Source: Actinomycetes bacterium (lineage in GTDB: Bacteria; Actinomycetota; Acidimicrobiia; Spongiisociales; UBA5794). Taken from it: DNA of 7,849 nucleotides. The stretch spans positions 1 to 7,849 of the forward strand of contig JAMBLH010000242.1 of the NCBI GenBank assembly GCA_023336875.1, in the 5' to 3' direction. Positions 5,689 to 7,849 of this stretch are shown piece after piece. How positions within the stretch are numbered: position 1 is the stretch's first letter; each line of letters opens with the position of its first letter. The notes under the pieces were generated by a model. It was not told the DNA's origin. It worked only from the letters and a program-made list of their open reading frames with translations, and made no database searches. The translations under genes and the position numbers were made by a program.

Positions 5689-6204
5689 ATGTACGCCATC
5701 ATCAGCACAGGCGGAAAACAGGCCAAGGTCTCCGAAGGCGATGTGCTCTCTGTCGAACTCATCAAGGACACGGGCAACGTGACCTACACCCCGCTTCTCA
5801 TCGTCCAGGATGACGGCTCGGTTATTGCAGATCCGGCCAAACTCGAGAAGGCAACGGTCTCTGCCGAGGTCCTCGGTGAGTCTGCTGGTCAGAAGATCGA
5901 TATCTTCAAGTACAAGAACAAGACTGGCTATCGGCGTCGTATCGGCCACCGTCAGAAGTACACGACGATCAAGGTCACAGGGATAAAGACACCCGGCGGC
6001 AAGAAGAAGGCCGCGAAGTCTTCCAAGGACGCCAAGGCCAAAGAGGACACCGAAGCTGCCAAGGCTGCCAAGGCTGCCAAGGCTGCCAAGGCGAAGAAGG
6101 ACACCGAAGCTGCCAAGGCGAAGAAGGACACCGAAGCTGCCAAGGCGAAGAAGGACACCGAAGCTGCCAAGGTCTCGGATGAAGCTGGGAATCAGGAGGC
6201 GTAA
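5689..6204 (+). CDS. rplU: 50S ribosomal protein L21 with repetitive Lys/Ala-rich C-terminal tail
   Basis: L21 binds 23S rRNA domains early in large-subunit assembly. The conserved protein is residues 1-102: it starts MYAIISTGGKQAKVSEGD and ends with YKNKTGYRRRIGHRQKYTTIKV (75-96), the family signature GHRQ with its basic flank. L21 is normally about 100 residues; this one has 171. The extra 69 residues are almost entirely Lys, Ala, Glu, Asp and Thr, built of AKA triplets and the nonapeptide AKAKKDTEA, repeated three times at 133-159. The tail resembles the basic tails of actinobacterial HU or histone H1-like proteins in composition only. The start is ATG 5689 with GAAGGA just upstream, at unusually short spacing. 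rpmA follows after two bases. Core identity is certain; the role of the tail is unknown. Confidence 0.95.
   Translation: MYAIISTGGKQAKVSEGDVLSVELIKDTGNVTYTPLLIVQDDGSVIADPAKLEKATVSAEVLGESAGQKIDIFKYKNKTGYRRRIGHRQKYTTIKVTGIKTPGGKKKAAKSSKDAKAKEDTEAAKAAKAAKAAKAKKDTEAAKAKKDTEAAKAKKDTEAAKVSDEAGNQEA
6031..6165 (+). repeat. In-frame minisatellite in the L21 tail
   Basis: Three perfect 27-base units lie at 6085-6111, 6112-6138 and 6139-6165 (each starts GCCAAGGCGAAG and ends GACACCGAAGCT). A diverged unit is at 6031-6057. Between them are three exact 9-base copies of GCCAAGGCT (6058-6084). All unit lengths are multiples of three, so changes in copy number keep the frame. Base-level identity of the three long units points to recent expansion or gene conversion. 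Confidence 0.95.
6194..6199 (+). promoter_or_regulatory. Strong ribosome binding site of rpmA inside rplU
   Basis: AGGAGG within the last rplU codons sits seven bases before the rpmA ATG at 6207. It supports this start and tight co-translation with rplU. Confidence 0.8.
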
Positions 6205-6206
6205 CG

Positions 6207-6464
6207 ATGTCGAAAACAAAGGCAGGCGGATCATCGAGAAACGGCCGCGATTCTGCGGCGAAGCGTCTTGGCCCCAAAGTCTTCGATGGCCAGACGGTCA
6301 ACGCTGGTGCGATCATCGTTCGTCAGCGTGGGACACGCATTCATCCAGGCGACAACGTTGCCAAGGGTGGAGATGACACGCTCTACGCGCTCGAGCCAGG
6401 CGTCGTCAAGTACGGCTCCCGCCGAGGCCGCCGGCAAGTAAGCGTGCTCCTGACGGAGCAGTGA
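6207..6464 (+). CDS. rpmA: 50S ribosomal protein L27
   Basis: L27 sits next to L21 on the large subunit, and its N-terminal arm reaches the peptidyl transferase centre. The 85-residue protein has the full family pattern: GGSSRNGRDS at 7-16, KRLGPKVFDGQ at 19-29, AGAIIVRQRGTRIHPGDNV at 33-51 and GGDDTLYALEPGVVKY at 54-69. The start is MSKTKAGGSS rather than the common MAHKKGGGSS. There is no cleavable N-terminal extension of the Firmicutes type. It lies two bases after the rplU stop. An inverted repeat element follows immediately, which probably ends or attenuates the operon before obg. Confidence 0.97.
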   Translation: MSKTKAGGSSRNGRDSAAKRLGPKVFDGQTVNAGAIIVRQRGTRIHPGDNVAKGGDDTLYALEPGVVKYGSRRGRRQVSVLLTEQ

Positions 6465-6467
6465 AGA

Positions 6468-6546
6468 AGTTCACAGTTCACAGTCGACAGTTGGCGCACC
6501 CGGTGGTGCGCCTTCTGCGTCCGGCGAAGGATCTGAACTGTGAACT
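6468..6546 (+). repeat. Nested palindromic element between rpmA and obg
   Basis: The outer arms AGTTCACAGTTCA (6468-6480) and TGAACTGTGAACT (6534-6546) are perfect 13-bp inverted repeats. Inside them GGCGCACC/GGTGCGCC (6493-6500 and 6505-6512) forms an 8-bp stem with a CGGT loop, followed by CCTTCTG-type sequence only slightly rich in T. The element starts four bases after the rpmA stop and could fold as one large cruciform or RNA hairpin. It probably acts at the 3' end of the rplU-rpmA message. Confidence 0.75.
6493..6518 (+). terminator. Possible terminator of the rplU-rpmA operon
   Basis: This is the inner GGCGCACC/GGTGCGCC stem of the palindromic element, with a short pyrimidine run (TTCT) after it. 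The stem is strong but the T-run is poor, so it may depend on Rho or be only a stability element. Confidence 0.35.
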
Positions 6547-6572
6547 GGGAACTGAGAACTGTCTACTGTCTC
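6535..6572 (+). repeat. Heptanucleotide array (GAACTGn) upstream of obg
   Basis: Five consecutive 7-base units are GAACTGT, GAACTGG, GAACTGA, GAACTGT, CTACTGT, with CTC starting a sixth. The left arm at 6470-6490 carries the complementary-type units TTCACAG, TTCACAG, TCGACAG in the same 7-base phase. The array runs into the obg start region. Confidence 0.75.
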
Positions 6573-6577
6573 GTTCA
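6564..6577 (+). promoter_or_regulatory. Probable -10 element and leaderless start of obg
   Basis: TACTGT at 6564-6569 fits TAnnnT and ends seven bases before the obg ATG, with no Shine-Dalgarno sequence between. This mirrors the arrangement at tdk and suggests transcription starts at the A of ATG. The element is formed by the last unit of the heptad array. No good -35 box is seen. Confidence 0.4.
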
Positions 6578-7848
6578 TGTTCATAGACCAGGTTGCGATC
6601 AAGGTGCGTGCCGGCGACGGTGGGGCGGGGGTCTCATCGTTTCTTCGCCGTAAGGGCCTTCCGAAGGGCAAGCCAAACGGTGGCTCTGGAGGGACCGGTG
6701 GTGATGTGACCCTTGTCGCAGAAGCCAACATTCCAACACTGCTCCGCTATGAGCGTCAACCGATCTGGAAAGCGCCTGGCGGGACGCATGGTGAGGGCGA
6801 ACTCAGACACGGTAAATCTGGCGACGATCTGGAGCTTGCAGTGCCGATCGGAACGATCGTGAAGGACACTGACGGCATAACGGTCGCTGATCTCGTTGAG
6901 GAAGGTCAACAGGTGCTCGTGGCCAGAGGTGGCAAGGGAGGTCGCGGGAACGCAGCTTTCGTCTCTCCCAGCCGCAAGGCTCCCACGTTCGCAGAACAGG
7001 GCGAGTACGGCGAGGAGATCGACCTGGTCCTTGAGATGAAACTCCTCGCCGACGCCGCGCTGATTGGCTATCCGAACGCGGGCAAGTCGACACTGATCGC
7101 CCGCGTATCGGCGGCAAAGCCGAAGATCGCTGATTATCCGTTCACCACCCTGAGTCCGAATCTCGGCGTTGTCACGGTTGGAGACCGTGAGATGGTTCTC
7201 GCGGATATCCCTGGTTTGATCGAGGGCGCGGCTTCAGGCAAGGGCCTTGGCCACGAGTTCCTGAGACACACGGAGAGGGCAAGAGCTCTCGTTGTGCTGC
7301 TCGACCCCTCTGAACTACAGGACGATGACCCCAGTCGACAACTCGCGGTCCTTCTCGCTGAACTTGCGTCGCACAATCCGGAGCTCGCAGCGATGCCACG
7401 GATCATCGCGCTGTCCAAGTCCGATGTGCTCGACCCGTCAATCGACGAAGGTTTCGATTTGGACGACGACGTAATCGAATTCTCGGGACTCACGGGTGAG
7501 GGCATCGACGACCTGATGTACCGCATTGCAGACGTTGTTGCATCCGTCGAACTCGCAACGCCCGAACGCGACGGGTTCGTGCTCCACCGTCCCCTGCGCG
7601 ACGACTTCACGGTCAGAAGGGATGGGCCGGAGTGGGTAGTTGAGGGAATCGCTGCCGTCAGGGCCGTCAACCTTTCAGATCTTACGGATCCCGATGCTGC
7701 CCAGTTCGTGTCGGAGCGTCTTGAGCGAAGCGGAATCGTTGACGGGCTGAGGGAAGCTGGAGCCGAATCGGGAGACGATGTTCGGATCGGATCGATCGTG
7801 TTCACCTTCGATCCTGACCTCGATGTAGATATCGAGTTCGAGATATGA
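6577..7848 (+). CDS. obg: Obg-family GTPase (GTPase CgtA/ObgE)
   Basis: Obg is a cytosolic GTPase needed for 50S subunit maturation and linked to the stringent response. The 423-residue protein has the three Obg domains. The glycine-rich Obg fold covers about 1-157 (RAGDGGAGVSSFLRRKG at 11-27, RGGKGGRGNAAF at 117-128). The G domain has G1 GYPNAGKST at 164-172, switch residues TT at 190-191, G3 DIPG at 210-213, G4 SKSD at 280-283 and G5 SGL near 303. The C-terminal OCT domain covers about 332-412, followed by a short acidic end. G4 has Ser in place of the usual Asn of NKxD. The start MFIDQVAIKVRAGDGG matches the family exactly, although no ribosome binding site precedes it. The stop overlaps an ATG, implying a coupled next gene. 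Confidence 0.97.
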   Translation: MFIDQVAIKVRAGDGGAGVSSFLRRKGLPKGKPNGGSGGTGGDVTLVAEANIPTLLRYERQPIWKAPGGTHGEGELRHGKSGDDLELAVPIGTIVKDTDGITVADLVEEGQQVLVARGGKGGRGNAAFVSPSRKAPTFAEQGEYGEEIDLVLEMKLLADAALIGYPNAGKSTLIARVSAAKPKIADYPFTTLSPNLGVVTVGDREMVLADIPGLIEGAASGKGLGHEFLRHTERARALVVLLDPSELQDDDPSRQLAVLLAELASHNPELAAMPRIIALSKSDVLDPSIDEGFDLDDDVIEFSGLTGEGIDDLMYRIADVVASVELATPERDGFVLHRPLRDDFTVRRDGPEWVVEGIAAVRAVNLSDLTDPDAAQFVSERLERSGIVDGLREAGAESGDDVRIGSIVFTFDPDLDVDIEFEI

Positions 7849-7849
7849 G
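7845..7849 (+). CDS. Probable start of the next coupled gene, cut by the right edge
   Basis: ATG at 7845-7847 overlaps the obg stop TGA (7846-7848) in the ATGA arrangement typical of translational coupling. Only five bases are visible. In many actinobacteria proB or nadD follows obg, but nothing here identifies the gene. Confidence 0.3.

Noticed and set aside
5560..6234. Minus-strand frame with Leu/Gly/Ser/Phe repeats opposite rplU
   Set aside because: The repeats are simply the complement of the L21 tail minisatellite; the plus-strand reading gives a clear L21 and the minus strand gives no known protein.

Overview
The window (7,849 bases, GC-rich, all recognisable genes on the + strand) is a chromosomal housekeeping segment. 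The gene content and order are PBP2 – RodA – thymidine kinase – RNase E/G – L21 – L27 – Obg. The RNase E/G ends shortly after its zinc-link cysteines and has a basic N-terminal extension. Two genes look leaderless. Together these fit an actinobacterium, possibly of the Acidimicrobiia type; the class-level guess is inference. No tRNA, rRNA, CRISPR array, transposase or phage gene is visible.

Layout. 1-1708 is the C-terminal part of an elongasome transpeptidase (PBP2/MrdA), cut by the left edge. It overlaps rodA (1708-2862) by one base, so the two are translationally coupled and form the PBP2-RodA peptidoglycan synthase pair. 2863-3044 is a gap with two hairpins, a run of 7-base-phased repeats and a duplicated copy of the tdk start. 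3045-3629 is tdk, a type II (TK1-like) zinc-binding thymidine kinase. 3630-4013 is a 384-base gap with heptad repeats, further hairpins and weak small-ORF candidates. 4014-5576 is rng/rne. 5577-5688 carries a good promoter for the ribosomal operon. 5689-6204 is rplU with a lysine/alanine-rich tail built from tandem DNA repeats. 6207-6464 is rpmA. 6465-6576 is a nested palindromic gap. 6577-7848 is obg, whose stop overlaps an ATG that probably opens the next gene.

How the genes work together. mrdA-rodA build the lateral cell wall; tdk salvages thymidine; rng processes and decays RNA; rplU-rpmA encode neighbouring 50S proteins; obg is a 50S assembly GTPase. The order rng-rplU-rpmA-obg is common in actinobacteria.

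No obviously new multi-gene system is present. The unusual material is in the non-coding gaps and in protein insertions. Every uncoupled gap holds short repeats phased at seven bases, with a different heptamer at each site, usually with inverted arms or hairpins, and with -10-like promoter elements in or just beside the arrays. Other oddities are the minisatellite tail on L21, an acidic insertion between two catalytic motifs of PBP2, a 12-bp hairpin that includes the rng stop codon, and a duplicated tdk start region.
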